Source: Acidovorax sp. Leaf191
GTDB taxonomy: Bacteria; Pseudomonadota; Gammaproteobacteria; Burkholderiales; Burkholderiaceae_C
NCBI RefSeq assembly: GCF_001424425.1
Contig: NZ_LMPT01000019.1
Coordinates: forward strand, 1,073,206-1,137,205
Direction of reading: 5' to 3'
Length of the DNA: 64,000 nucleotides
Part shown: positions 9,501-18,378 of the stretch, one piece after another
Layout: every line of letters starts with the position of its first letter
Numbering within the stretch: position 1 is the first letter of the stretch
Notes under the pieces: generated by a model
Told to the model about the DNA's origin: nothing
What the model saw: only the letters and a program-made list of their open reading frames with translations
Database searches by the model: none
Program-made: the position numbers and the translations under genes

Positions 9501-9626
9501 CAAACTGGCGCGGCCCATGCGCGGGCAGCCGCGCAAGGGCCGCCCCGCCGCGCTGGCTGCGTCCCCCTGCCCGCATTGCGCAGCAATGCGGGAGCGGGGG
9601 GAGGGCGCGAAGCGACTCAGGGGGGT
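9501..9626 (-). repeat. GC-rich dispersed repeat, family C copy 1
   Basis: Read on the minus strand, this unit starts CCCCCTGAGTCGCTTCGCGCC, contains the hairpin CCCGCATTG/CAATGCGGG (9570-9592, loop CGCAG) and continues GGGGGACGCAGCC, GGGGCGGCCCTTGC, GGCTGC and GCGCCAGTT. The same ordered blocks recur on the plus strand at 31683-31880. It fills the gap between livG and livF of system 1. Confidence 0.75.
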
Positions 9627-9638
9627 GTTGTTTCAACA

Positions 9639-10415
9639 TCAATGATCCTCGCCCAGGTAGGCGGCCTGCACGCCCGCGTCGGCGCGCACCTCGGCCGGTG
9701 TGCCGTGGGCGATGACTTCGCCGTTGACCATCACGGTGAGCCGGTCGGCCAGCGCGAACACGGCGTCCATGTCGTGCTCCACCAGCATGATGGCGTGCGC
9801 GGGTTTGAGGCGCTGCAGCAGGCCGACCATGCGCTCGGCCTCGGCCACGCCCATGCCGGCCAGCGGTTCGTCGAGCAGCAGCACCTGGGGCTCGGTGGCC
9901 AGGGTCATCGCGATCTCCAGCTGGCGCTGCTCGCCGTGGCTCATGGTGCCTGCGATGGCCGTGCGCCGGTCTTTCAGGCCCGACAGCTCCATGGCGCTTT
10001 CCAGGCGGGCGTGAAGCGCTCTGTTATTGATAGCGGCGTGGCGCGTGTCCTGCCACCAGCGCAGCGGGTTCCAGGGCTGCTGCGGGTCGCGCGACTGTGC
10101 GGCCAGGCGCACGTTCTCGTGCACCGTCAGCGGCATGAAGATGTTGGTCTTCTGGTAGCTGCGCCCCAGGCCCTGGCGCGAGATGCGCTCGGGCGCCCAG
10201 CCCGTCACGTCGGTGGTGCCCAACTGCACCTGGCCCGAGGTGGGCGGCAAGTCGCCTGAGAGCAGGTTGGTCAGCGTGGACTTGCCCGCGCCGTTGGGGC
10301 CGATGACCGCATGGATGCGGCCCCGCCACAGGTCCACCGACACGCCGTGGACGGCAGCCAGGCCACCGAAGCGCTTGGTCAGGTTGCGGGCAGACAGCAA
10401 CACGTCATCGGCCAT
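9639..10415 (-). CDS. livG: Branched-chain-type ABC importer ATPase, LivG-like (system 1)
   Basis: Cytosolic ATPase of the importer, 258 residues from the ATG at 10415. Walker A GPNGAGKST, signature MSHGEQRQLEIA, Walker B VLLLDEPLAGM and the switch region MLVEHDM are all present, so this subunit looks fully competent. Its start overlaps the livM stop by 11 bases. The segment around AAINNRALHA, at about 10012-10036, has low-GC codons and looks loosely like a decayed part of the family A repeat; this is uncertain. The specificity of the transporter cannot be read from this subunit. Confidence 0.94.
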   Translation of the reverse strand: MADDVLLSARNLTKRFGGLAAVHGVSVDLWRGRIHAVIGPNGAGKSTLTNLLSGDLPPTSGQVQLGTTDVTGWAPERISRQGLGRSYQKTNIFMPLTVHENVRLAAQSRDPQQPWNPLRWWQDTRHAAINNRALHARLESAMELSGLKDRRTAIAGTMSHGEQRQLEIAMTLATEPQVLLLDEPLAGMGVAEAERMVGLLQRLKPAHAIMLVEHDMDAVFALADRLTVMVNGEVIAHGTPAEVRADAGVQAAYLGEDH

Positions 10416-11415
10416 GGTGCGTGCCCTCCGGTGCATCGGTTTGTGCCTTGGCCCGGCGCCAGTTCAGCATGCCCAGCAGCCCGCGTGGCGCGGCCAGCAC
10501 CACCAGCACGATGAAGCTGCCCATCAGCAACTGCCAGTGCTTGGTGATGTCCTTGAACACATGCAGCAGGATCTCGAAAGCAAACGCACCCACGATGGCC
10601 CCGGCAAAGTTGCCCATGCCGCCCAGGATGACCATCATGATCGCGTGCGCGCTCATGTGAAAGCCCATGAGCTCGGGATTCACATAGCCTGTCTGGGCGC
10701 CCCACAGGTAGCCCGCCAGCCCCGCCAGGGCGCCGGCCACGGTGAACGCGGTGAGCTTGTAGCCCCGCGTGCCGAAGCCCATGGCGCGCATGCGGTGCTC
10801 GTTGATGCGCACGCCCGCCAGCGCCCGGCCCAGCGGGCTCCACAGCAGGCGGCGCAGCAGCACATAGACAATGACGACCAGCGCGAGCGTGAAGTAGTAG
10901 AAGGTCTTGCGGCCTTCCAGGTCGAACGGCAGCCAGCCGAAAATGGACGCATCGGGCCGGAAGTTGATGTACAGGCCGTCCGAGCCGCCCAGCACCTTGT
11001 TGTCGAAGAACAGGTAGAACACCATCTGCGCGAACGCCATCGTGACCATGATGAAGTAGATGCCGTGGGTGCGCACCACGAAGAAGCCGATGACGAGGGC
11101 CACCAGCCCCGCGCCCGCCACGGCGAGCGGCAGGGTCCACCACAGGCTCACCGGGGCGTCGGCGGGCGTGAGGAAGGCCAGCGCATACCCGGCCACGCCG
11201 AAGTACGCCGCATGGCCCAGCGACACCAGCCCGGTCACGCCCTGCAGCAGGTCCAGGCTCATCGCGAAGATGGCCATGATCAGCATGCGCGTGACCATCT
11301 GCACGTAGAAGTCGCTGCCGACGAACGGAAAGGCCAGCAGCGCCACCAGGCCCATGGCCAGGACGAGCTGCGCGCTGCGGGGCAGCACTTCGATGTTGGA
11401 GCGCGGGGAGCTCAT
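10405..11415 (-). CDS. livM: Branched-chain-type ABC permease, LivM-like (system 1)
   Basis: Integral inner-membrane permease, 336 residues, with about nine or ten hydrophobic segments. It shows the LivM core: LDLLQGVTGLVSLGHAAYFGVAGY near residues 54-77 and the conserved loop RALAGVRINEHRMRAMGFGTRGYKL, followed by AHAIMMVILGGMGNFAGAIVGA. It overlaps livH by four bases (ATGA) and livG by eleven, indicating a translationally coupled operon. It pairs with LivH to form the channel. Confidence 0.95.
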   Translation of the reverse strand: MSSPRSNIEVLPRSAQLVLAMGLVALLAFPFVGSDFYVQMVTRMLIMAIFAMSLDLLQGVTGLVSLGHAAYFGVAGYALAFLTPADAPVSLWWTLPLAVAGAGLVALVIGFFVVRTHGIYFIMVTMAFAQMVFYLFFDNKVLGGSDGLYINFRPDASIFGWLPFDLEGRKTFYYFTLALVVIVYVLLRRLLWSPLGRALAGVRINEHRMRAMGFGTRGYKLTAFTVAGALAGLAGYLWGAQTGYVNPELMGFHMSAHAIMMVILGGMGNFAGAIVGAFAFEILLHVFKDITKHWQLLMGSFIVLVVLAAPRGLLGMLNWRRAKAQTDAPEGTHHGR

Positions 11416-12275
11416 TGTTTGAACAAGCCTTCAGGTTTCCACAGCAGCACGGCTGCCATCAGCATGTAGACGAGCATCCCCGCCATCGAGGGCAGCAGCA
11501 CCTTGCCGAACGTATCCACCAAGCCCACCAGCAGCGCCGCGATCAGCGCGCCGCGCACCGACCCGATGCCGCCGATCACCACCACCACAAAGCACATGAT
11601 CAGCACCGACGAACCCATGTTGGGGTAGACGCTGGAGATGGGCGCTGCCACCATGCCCGCAACGGCGGCCAAGCCCACGCCGATCGCGAACACGACGGCA
11701 TGGATGAGCTTGATGTTCACCCCCAGCGACTCCGCCATGTCGCGGTTGAAGGCCCCTGCGCGGATCTTCATGCCCAGCCGGGTTTTGGAGATCAGCAGGT
11801 ACAGGCCCAGTGCCAGCACGATGCAGACGCCGGAGATGAACAGCCGGTACACCGGGTAGGACAGCGTGTCCGTGAGCGGTATGGACCACTCCAGCATCTT
11901 CGGGATGGCCACGCCGTGCACGTCGTCGCCCCACAGGATGGAGCGCAGCTCCTCGAAGATGTAGATGAGGCCAAAGGTCAGCAGCACCTGGTCGAGGTGG
12001 TCGCGGTGGTAGAAGTGCCGGAACAGCAGCCACTCCAGCGCCAGGCCGAACACCACGGCCAGCACAGCCCCGCCCAGGATGGCCAGCGTGAGGCTGCCGA
12101 AGTAGCCCGACAGCGAATACCCCAGGTAGGCCCCCAGCATGTAGAAGCTGCCATGCGCCAGGTTGACCACGCCCATGATCCCGAAGATCAGCGTGAGACC
12201 CGCGGCCAGCATGAACAGCAGCAGGCCGTACTGCACGCTGTTGAGCAGTTGAATCAGAAAGGTCGCGAAGTCCAT
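11412..12275 (-). CDS. livH: Branched-chain-type ABC permease, LivH-like (system 1)
   Basis: Integral membrane permease of 287 residues, almost entirely hydrophobic. The LivH signature begins at residue 10, LNSVQYGLLLFMLAAGLTLIFGIMGVVNLAHGSFYMLGAY, and CFVVVVIGGIGSVRGALIAALLVGLVDTFG lies near the C-terminus. It is the first permease after the substrate-binding protein, from which it is separated by 236 bases of GC-rich DNA with no recognised gene. Its stop overlaps the livM start. Confidence 0.95.
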   Translation of the reverse strand: MDFATFLIQLLNSVQYGLLLFMLAAGLTLIFGIMGVVNLAHGSFYMLGAYLGYSLSGYFGSLTLAILGGAVLAVVFGLALEWLLFRHFYHRDHLDQVLLTFGLIYIFEELRSILWGDDVHGVAIPKMLEWSIPLTDTLSYPVYRLFISGVCIVLALGLYLLISKTRLGMKIRAGAFNRDMAESLGVNIKLIHAVVFAIGVGLAAVAGMVAAPISSVYPNMGSSVLIMCFVVVVIGGIGSVRGALIAALLVGLVDTFGKVLLPSMAGMLVYMLMAAVLLWKPEGLFKQ

Positions 12276-12511
12276 GGGCGTGGTGAGGGTGGCGGCGGGT
12301 GCAGTGCGGCGGGCGGCTTGCGGGCCTGCGCGGTGGAGTCATCCACGGGTGAGTGTGTCATGGTGCGGTGTGTCCCGCGCAAGGCAGGTAGACGCCCTGG
12401 CTCAGCGCCTGCGCGCATGGGCCACGCCCGCGCGCAGGCAGTGCCGTCGTGCACGCAGCGTGCCGAAGAACAAGGGCGGGGCCGCTGCGTCGGGCAGCGT
12501 GTCCGCCCACC

Positions 12512-13699
12512 TCAGCCCATGCGGCAGCCGGCGCCGCTGTCGGCCAGCGCCTTGGCGGCCACGCCGATCACCTTGTTTTCCTTGTTCTCCACGCGGCGCA
12601 GGTAGATGTCCTGCACGGGGTTGTGCGACTTGCTCATCGTCCACTTGCCGCGCGGGCTGTCGATGGTGGCGCTTTCCATCGCCTTGATGACCGCGGGCTT
12701 GGCAGACAGGTCACCCTTCACGGCATTGGCGCCCTGCACCAGCAGCAGGCCGGTGTCGTAGCCCTGCACGGCATACACGTCGGGCTGGCTGCGGAAGGCC
12801 TTGGCGTATTCCAGTCGGAACTGCTTGTTGCGCGGCGTGTCCAGCGAATCGCTGTAGTGCATGGTGGTGATGATGCCGTCGGCCGCGGGGCCCGCCGCAT
12901 CGAGCACGCCTTCGGTGAGGAAGCCCGAGCCGTACAGCGGGATCTTGTCCTTGAGGCCTGCGGCCGCGTAGTCCTTGATGAACTTGGCCGCGCCGCCGCC
13001 CGCGAAGAAGCAGGCCACTGCGTCCGGCTTGAGCGCGGCGATCTCGGTCAGCAGCGCCTGGAATTCCACGTTGGGGAAGGGCAGGCCCAGTTCCTTCACG
13101 ATGGTGCCGCCGGCGGCGGTGTAGCTTTGCTTGAAGCCCTCGAAGGCTTCGTCGCCGGCCGCGTACTTCCAGGTGATCCACACGGCCTTCTTGTGGCCCT
13201 TTTCGACCATGGCCTTGCCCAGCGCCAGCGTGGGCTGCGAGTTGCTGAACGAAGTGCGGAACACGTTGGGTGCGCAGAGCGCGCGGGTGGCGGCATGCAC
13301 GCCCGCGTTGGGAATCAGGTTGAGCACGCCGGTGTCGCGCGCCACCTTCTGGATGCCCATCTGCACGCCCGAGTGCACGGTGCCGATCAGCACATCCACC
13401 TTGTCGCGCTGCACCAGCTTGCTGGCGTTTTCCACGCCCTTGCTGGGCTCGGACTCGTCGTCCACCTTGAACCATTCGATCTCGCGGCCGCCGAGCTTGC
13501 CGCCTTGCTGGTCGATGGCCAGGCGCACACCGTTCTCGATGGCCACGCCCAGTTGCGCAAAGGTGCCGGTGTACGGCAGCATGAAGCCGACCCGCACCTT
13601 GCCGCTTTGCGCCCGCACGATGGAGGGCAGCAACAGGCCCGTGGATGCGGCGCCCACGAGGGCGGCGCTGCGGCTGATGACGAGTCGGCGGGTGGTCAT
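12512..13699 (-). CDS. Periplasmic substrate-binding protein of ABC importer system 1
   Basis: A 395-residue Leu/Ile/Val-binding-protein-like (type I periplasmic fold) protein. The N-terminus MTTRRLVISRSAALVGAAS has a twin arginine followed by a hydrophobic stretch and ends at IVRAQ, so it may be Tat-exported or an RR-containing Sec substrate. Family features are RVGFMLPYTGTFAQLG, DDESEPSKGVENASKLV, GTVHSGVQMG and YAVQGYDTGLLLV. The pattern is closest to the subfamily that binds aromatic or other carboxylates rather than classical LivK, but the ligand cannot be assigned. First gene of the minus-strand importer cluster, with a 290-bp divergent gap to the HPP gene. Confidence 0.92.
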   Translation of the reverse strand: MTTRRLVISRSAALVGAASTGLLLPSIVRAQSGKVRVGFMLPYTGTFAQLGVAIENGVRLAIDQQGGKLGGREIEWFKVDDESEPSKGVENASKLVQRDKVDVLIGTVHSGVQMGIQKVARDTGVLNLIPNAGVHAATRALCAPNVFRTSFSNSQPTLALGKAMVEKGHKKAVWITWKYAAGDEAFEGFKQSYTAAGGTIVKELGLPFPNVEFQALLTEIAALKPDAVACFFAGGGAAKFIKDYAAAGLKDKIPLYGSGFLTEGVLDAAGPAADGIITTMHYSDSLDTPRNKQFRLEYAKAFRSQPDVYAVQGYDTGLLLVQGANAVKGDLSAKPAVIKAMESATIDSPRGKWTMSKSHNPVQDIYLRRVENKENKVIGVAAKALADSGAGCRMG

Positions 13700-13989
13700 G
13701 GGGCGGGTCTCCTTTGTTTAGGCTTAAAGCAATTTAACCCAAGGCCCTCCTGTAGAAAACTATGGCTTACCCGTACCGATGGCGCAGGTGCGGTTGGTGG
13801 GCCGGTGGGCGGTGGTGGACCGGCGTGCGGCCTGGGGCTGCAGCAGAGCCCCCGCTTGAGCGCTGTCCAGCCCAGCGGAGCACAATGCGGGGCCGTTTTT
13901 CATGGCCTCTGCAGGCCTGCGAGGCTTGCAGGGCCTGCGGCCTCCTGTGTCGCGACGAGAGGGTGTCGCTCCCCGTCTCAGACTGTTCC

Positions 13990-15249
13990 ATGTCCTCTTC
14001 CGAGTCCCGTTCCGCTTCATCGTCCGCCGCCAAGCCCCAGCCCGCTGCCATCACGTCCCGCGCCCGCATCGGGCGCTGGCTGCGCAACTTCTGGCCGGCG
14101 CCACTGGGCATCGACGGGCGCGAGCGGCTGCGCTTCATCGTCGGCGCCGTGATGGGCGTTTTCATCACCGCGTTGCTGAGCCGGTGGTGGGCGCAGGGCG
14201 TCGGCATCGCGCACGGGCCCTGGATGATTGCTTCGCTGGGTGCCAGTGCCATCCTGGTCTTCGGCATGCCGTCGAGCCCGCTGGCGCAGCCCTGGCCGGT
14301 GCTGGGCGGCAGCACGCTGTCGGCCGTGGTCGGCGGGGTGTGCTCGATGCTGGTGCCCGATCCGGCGCTGGCTGGCGCGCTGGCGGTGGGGCTGGCCGTG
14401 GCGCTCATGGTGCCGCTGCGCTGCCTGCACCCGCCGGGCGGCGCCATGGCGCTGTATGTGGTGCTGACGGCGGGCGACGGGGTTCATCTGGCCATGTTCC
14501 CGATCCTGTTCAACGTGGTCGTGCTGCTGGTGGCGGGCGTGGTCTACAACAGCCTGACCGGCCGCAGCTATCCGCACCCCCAGCGCACGCCGGTGCGTGC
14601 CAGCGTGGCGCCTGGTGCTTTTACTGCAGGCGACGTGGATGCTGCGCTGGCGCACTACAACCAGGTGCTGGACGTGAGCCGCGCGGACCTGGAGGGGCTG
14701 CTGTACCTCGCCGGGCGGGCAGCGTTCCAGCGCACGCTGGGCGAGGTGCGCTGCGCGGACATCATGTCGAAGCCGCCATTCGCGGTGGAGGCGGGCGTGT
14801 CGCTCAAGGATGCCTGGGCCCTGATGCGTGCCCGTCAGATCAAGGCGCTGCCCGTGGTGGACGGGCAGCAACTCGTGACCGGCATCGTCACCGTGGCGGA
14901 CTTCATGCGGCTGGCCAACCTGGAAGTCCATGAGGGCCTGGGCCGGCGCCTGCGTACGCTGGTGATGGGGCGCGGCGACCAGCCCGGCACGGTGGGCGAG
15001 ATCATGTCGCACCCCGTGCAGGTGGCCCGCACGGACCAGCACGCCATGGACCTGGTGCCGCTGTTCTCGCACGGTGGGCACCACCACATTCCCATCGTGG
15101 ACGCCGGCGAACGCCTTGTGGGCGTGATCACCCAGACGGACCTGGTGCGCACGCTGGCCATCGTGGTGCAGGGGCGCGACGGCCCAGCGGGGCAGGGCGG
15201 CCCGTCGGACAGCTGTGTGCAGACCGCAGCCCCCACCGCCGCGCCATAG
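13990..15249 (+). CDS. HPP-family membrane protein with C-terminal CBS-domain pair
   Basis: A 419-residue protein. After a Ser/Ala-rich N-terminus come four or five hydrophobic spans (about residues 45-190) with the defining RCLHPPGGAMAL motif, then a cytosolic part with two CBS domains: EVRCADIMSKPPFAVE...LPVVDGQQLVTGIVTVADFMRLA and TVGEIMSHPVQVA...IPIVDAGERLVGVITQTDLVRTL. CBS pairs usually sense adenine nucleotides. Some HPP proteins from phototrophs are linked to nitrite transport, but here no function is proven. The start at 13990 is chosen because the upstream extension is not membrane-like. It is divergent from the ABC system 1 cluster. Confidence 0.88.
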   Translation: MSSSESRSASSSAAKPQPAAITSRARIGRWLRNFWPAPLGIDGRERLRFIVGAVMGVFITALLSRWWAQGVGIAHGPWMIASLGASAILVFGMPSSPLAQPWPVLGGSTLSAVVGGVCSMLVPDPALAGALAVGLAVALMVPLRCLHPPGGAMALYVVLTAGDGVHLAMFPILFNVVVLLVAGVVYNSLTGRSYPHPQRTPVRASVAPGAFTAGDVDAALAHYNQVLDVSRADLEGLLYLAGRAAFQRTLGEVRCADIMSKPPFAVEAGVSLKDAWALMRARQIKALPVVDGQQLVTGIVTVADFMRLANLEVHEGLGRRLRTLVMGRGDQPGTVGEIMSHPVQVARTDQHAMDLVPLFSHGGHHHIPIVDAGERLVGVITQTDLVRTLAIVVQGRDGPAGQGGPSDSCVQTAAPTAAP

Positions 15250-15476
15250 GCAAAAACAGGGTTCCGCGGTACAATTGACAGGCTTTGCACAGCGCTTTGC
15301 CTGTCCACTGACGCCGTCTCCCCCGGCTTTCTGCCTGATCTGCGCCCCGGGTGCAGCGACTCCCACCGCCCGCAATGCACCGTGTGCCGAGTACAACCGG
15401 TCACGCCGTAGCTGCCATGGTGGATGCACAAGTAGTCAGGCGCCGATCACAGAATATTTGTTTGAAGAGATAGAAC

Positions 15477-15728
15477 ATGGCCAAAGAAGAACTCATTGAA
15501 ATGCAAGGCTCCGTCACGGAAGTCCTGCCCGACTCGCGCTTTCGCGTCACGCTGGAAAACGGCCATCAACTGATTGCCTACACCGGCGGCAAGATGCGCA
15601 AGCACCACATCCGTATCTTGGCGGGCGACAAGGTGTCGCTGGAAATGTCGCCCTACGACCTGAGCAAGGGCCGGATCACCTTCCGCCACCTGGCAGGCCG
15701 CGGCCCGGGCCCTGGCGGCAACCGATAA
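15477..15728 (+). CDS. infA: Translation initiation factor IF-1
   Basis: Single-domain OB-fold S1-type protein of 83 residues that binds the ribosomal A site during initiation. The sequence [24 protein letters not shown] with [15 protein letters not shown] and LSKGRITFR is diagnostic. The C-terminal tail ([13 protein letters not shown]) is longer than in E. coli IF-1, as in the second infA gene often seen in Betaproteobacteria. GAAGAGATAG before the ATG could be a ribosome site. It stands apart from the ribosomal protein operons and directly precedes tRNA-Pro. No terminator was recognised between them. Confidence 0.96.
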   Translation: MAKEELIEMQGSVTEVLPDSRFRVTLENGHQLIAYTGGKMRKHHIRILAGDKVSLEMSPYDLSKGRITFRHLAGRGPGPGGNR

Positions 15729-15817
15729 CCCGGTGTTCGCGTGCGGTGTGTTGAAAATTTCAAAAAAACCGCAACGAACCCAAAACAGCTGAAATTCCGT
15801 TATAGAATACGAGCTGT

Positions 15818-15894
15818 CGGAGCGTAGCGCAGCCTGGTAGCGCATCTGCTTTGGGAGCAGAGGGTCGCGAGTTCGAATCCCGCCGCTCCGACCA
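15818..15894 (+). tRNA. tRNA-Pro (anticodon TGG)
   Basis: A 77-nt cloverleaf: acceptor CGGAGCG pairs with CGCTCCG, followed by ACCA, so the CCA end is encoded. The anticodon stem TCTGC/GCAGA (15845-15849, 15857-15861) encloses the loop TTTGGGA, giving anticodon TGG at 15852-15854. The T arm TCGCG-AGTTCGAATC-CCGC has the TTCGAAT signature. C as first base with A discriminator is typical of bacterial tRNA-Pro. A TATAGAAT element at 15801-15808 could be its -10 box. Confidence 0.97.
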
Positions 15895-15901
15895 ATGTTT
15901 G

Positions 15902-15934
15902 AAGGCCTTGCAGCACATGCTGCAAGGCCTTTTT
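15902..15934 (+). terminator. Rho-independent terminator after tRNA-Pro
   Basis: A perfect 14-bp stem AAGGCCTTGCAGCA (15902-15915) and its complement (15918-15931) with the centre CA, running into TTTTT. It lies 8 bases after the tRNA end and must end the tRNA, or infA-tRNA, transcript. Confidence 0.92.
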
Positions 15935-16133
15935 GCTTTGTGGGCCTGCTTGTCTGTTTCGGGTGACAAGCCCGCTTCGGATCGCATGGAGTGCGGGTGC
16001 CGCAGGGCAGAATACCGGTTGCACCGTCGTACCGTTGCACCGCGTCACCATCCACACCGCGCTGCATGCTGTCTGGTGCCTCCAGGGCGCGCCAGGGCTG
16101 TTGATGGCGCCGTGCTGACCCACTCCGAACACG

Positions 16134-16916
16134 ATGACCCCACCTGTGCCTTCGCCTCCCTTTGTCCTTGCGCCGCGGCACCCCCGTTACGACACGGTGG
16201 ATGCGCTGCGCGGTCTGGCCATGGTGTGGATGACGGTGTTTCACCTCTGCTTCGACCTGAGCCATCTGGGCTTCTGGCCGCAGAACTTCCGCGCCGACCC
16301 GTTCTGGACCTCGCAGCGCACGGTCATCGTGAGCCTCTTTCTCTTTTGCGCAGGCCTGGGGCAGGCCATCGCCTTGCACCAGGGGCAGGGGTGGGCGCGC
16401 TTCGGGCGGCGCTGGGGGCAGATCGCGGGCTGTGCCTTGCTGGTCACCGTGGGCTCGGTGGTGATGTTTCCGCAGAGCTTCATCTACTTCGGTGTGCTGC
16501 ACGGCATGGCCGTCATGCTGCTGGTGGCGCGGCTCACGGCGGGCTGGGGCCGTGGGTTGTGGCTGGCGGGCTTGCTGGCGGTGGCGCTGCCGCCGCTGGC
16601 CCATCATCTGCTCACGGGCGCCTGGGCCGACGCAGCGCCCTGGTTCAACAGCCGCTGGCTCAACTGGCTGGGCCTGGTGGGGCGCAAGCCATTCACCGAG
16701 GACTATGTGCCCGTGCTGCCCTGGCTGGGTGTGATGTGGTGGGGGCTGGCCAGCGGCCAATGGCTGCTCGCCCGGCGCAGTGCCTGGCTGCAGTGGCGGC
16801 TACCGAGGGCCCTGCGGCCCTTGGCCTGGCTGGGGCGGTGGAGTCTGAGCTACTATATGGTGCACCAGCCGGTGATGATCGGCGTGTTGATGGCGGTGGC
16901 CTGGTGGAGGGCCTAG
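16134..16916 (+). CDS. DUF1624 / acyltransferase-like integral membrane protein
   Basis: A 260-residue membrane protein with about seven hydrophobic spans. The N-terminal block RYDTVDALRGLAMVWMTVFHLCFDLSHLG contains the D-x-x-R-G and histidine features of the heparan-alpha-glucosaminide N-acetyltransferase-like family (DUF1624), and a C-terminal LSYYMVHQPVMIGVLM block also fits. Eukaryotic relatives move acetyl groups across a membrane to sugars; the bacterial role is unknown. It is a monocistronic gene between the tRNA terminator and a bidirectional terminator. Confidence 0.82.
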   Translation: MTPPVPSPPFVLAPRHPRYDTVDALRGLAMVWMTVFHLCFDLSHLGFWPQNFRADPFWTSQRTVIVSLFLFCAGLGQAIALHQGQGWARFGRRWGQIAGCALLVTVGSVVMFPQSFIYFGVLHGMAVMLLVARLTAGWGRGLWLAGLLAVALPPLAHHLLTGAWADAAPWFNSRWLNWLGLVGRKPFTEDYVPVLPWLGVMWWGLASGQWLLARRSAWLQWRLPRALRPLAWLGRWSLSYYMVHQPVMIGVLMAVAWWRA

Positions 16917-17146
16917 CGGCCTGAGGCCAGGTTCCTGCGCGTGCTGAAGTCTTGGCGCAGGAGTCGCGGGGCAGGGGCTTGTGGTGAAGGCTTGGCGCTT
17001 TGGAGCGGGCCTGGAATGGACATCGATCGGCCTGGACCGACTCGGAACCGGCACAAACGCGGGAGCCCCGCATGTCGGGATTCTGTGCATGATCTCTGGC
17101 TGCGCGGGCCGGCGTGGTGCAGCGTGATGTGGCCCGACCGCCCATG
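16917..17146. other. Intergenic stretch without recognised features
   Basis: This is most of the 325-bp gap between the DUF1624 gene and ppiC. I see no gene, repeat copy or promoter with good boxes in it. The only structure in the gap is the terminator that follows it. Confidence 0.6.
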
Positions 17147-17174
17147 AAAAAACGCGGCCTGGGCCGCGTTTTTT
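17147..17174. terminator. Bidirectional Rho-independent terminator
   Basis: A 13-bp perfect inverted repeat AAAAAACGCGGCC / GGCCGCGTTTTTT around the centre TG. It has A-runs on one side and T-runs on the other, so it works for the convergent DUF1624 (plus) and ppiC (minus) transcripts. Confidence 0.9.
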
Positions 17175-17241
17175 GGGGGCAGGCCCGGTAGGCCGAGCCG
17201 CTGGCGTCTGGGTTGCCCAGAAGCGCTGTCGATGGATTAGA

Positions 17242-18027
17242 TTACTCGACCTTGGCCTTGGTGCGCAGGTCTTCCTGGAACTTGGCCAGCTTTTGCTGTT
17301 GCAGTTGCTGGGCGACCTGGGGCTTCACTTCTTCCAGCTTGGGCAGTTCGGCCTGGCGCACATCGTCCAGGCGGATGATGTGGTAGCCGAACTGGCTCTT
17401 CACGGGGGTCTCGGTCATCTTGCCCTTTTGGAGCTTGACCAGGGCTTCGCTGAACTCACCCACGTAGCTCGATGGGTTGGCCCAATCCAGGTCGCCACCC
17501 TTGGCGCCAGAACCTGGGTCCTTGGATTGCTTCTTGGCGATGTCTTCGAACTTGGCGCCCTTCTTGATGGAAGCGATGATCGCCTTGGCGTCCGATTCCT
17601 TTTCCACCAGGATGTGGCTGGCCTTGTATTCCTTGCCGCTGTTGGCGGCCGCGAACTTGTCGTACTCGGCCTGGATTTCGGCGTCGGTCACGGGGTTGTT
17701 CTTTTGGTAGTCGGCGAACAGTTCGCGGATCAGGATGGTCTGGCGTGCCAGTTCCATTTGCGACTTGTAGTCGGCGGAGCCTTCCAGTCCGCGCTTTTGC
17801 GCTTCCTGCATGAAGATTTCGCGGGTGATCACTTCTTCCTTGATCTGGCCTTCGATATCGGGCGTCACGGGGCGGCCCGAGCGTTCCACTTGCTGCCTGA
17901 GGGCTTCAACGCGCTCTTTGGGCACGGCCTTGCCGTTGACGATGGCCACGTTCTGGGCAAAGGCTGGCAGGGCCACGGTGCCCAGCACGGCAGCGGCGAC
18001 GAGGCCGGACAGGAGCTGTTTCTTCAT
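17242..18027 (-). CDS. Periplasmic parvulin-type peptidyl-prolyl isomerase
   Basis: A 261-residue PpiC/SurA-like foldase. The start at 18027 gives the signal peptide MKKQLLSGLVAAAVLGTVALPAFAQ, cleaved after AFA; longer upstream starts read through bolA leader DNA. An alpha-helical SurA-N-like region is followed by the parvulin domain, around residues 130-225, with YKASHILVEKESDAKAII, DPGSGAKGGDLDWA and QFGYHIIRLDDVR. It probably assists folding of outer-membrane or periplasmic proteins. Last gene of the selO-msrB-yciB-bolA-ppiC run, followed by the bidirectional terminator. Confidence 0.93.
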   Translation of the reverse strand: MKKQLLSGLVAAAVLGTVALPAFAQNVAIVNGKAVPKERVEALRQQVERSGRPVTPDIEGQIKEEVITREIFMQEAQKRGLEGSADYKSQMELARQTILIRELFADYQKNNPVTDAEIQAEYDKFAAANSGKEYKASHILVEKESDAKAIIASIKKGAKFEDIAKKQSKDPGSGAKGGDLDWANPSSYVGEFSEALVKLQKGKMTETPVKSQFGYHIIRLDDVRQAELPKLEEVKPQVAQQLQQQKLAKFQEDLRTKAKVE

Positions 18028-18097
18028 GCGGAATCCAAAAATTGAAAGGTTGTTTTTGCGCCAGCTGAAATCCGGCGCCTGGGTAGCTGGGGCCGGT

Positions 18098-18367
18098 TCA
18101 GAGAACTTCAATGGCGAGGGCGTGGACGCCTTGGTCAATAAATTCTTGCAGCGCATCATACACAAGGCGGTGCTGCGCGACCCGGGGCTTGCCTGTAAAC
18201 AAAGGTGACGAAATGCGCACCCGAAAATGCGTGCCGAAGCCGGTGCCATTGGCCCCGGAATGCCCGGCGTGGGCGGCGCTTTCGTCCAGCACCTCCAGGG
18301 CGGTGGGCGTGAGCCGCTGGGCCAGGGCTTGGTGCATCTGTTGCGCTATGGAGATGGACGTGGTCAT
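18098..18367 (-). CDS. bolA: BolA family protein
   Basis: An 89-residue BolA-fold protein, a family that partners monothiol glutaredoxins in iron-sulfur handling and is tied to cell shape and stress in E. coli. Seen are LTPTALEVLDESAAHAGH with the conserved histidine, GTHFRVRISSPLFTGKPRVAQHRLVYDAL and the C-terminal HALAIEV. The start at 18367 (MTTSISIAQQ) is 11 bases after the yciB stop. Family fit is clear, including length. Confidence 0.94.
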   Translation of the reverse strand: MTTSISIAQQMHQALAQRLTPTALEVLDESAAHAGHSGANGTGFGTHFRVRISSPLFTGKPRVAQHRLVYDALQEFIDQGVHALAIEVL

Positions 18368-18378
18368 GTCGGCGTCCC

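Noticed and set aside
10012-10036. Seventh copy of the family A repeat inside livG (system 1)
   Set aside because: AAGCGCT and GATAGC are present but the CTACCGC part is missing, so it is too degenerate to count.
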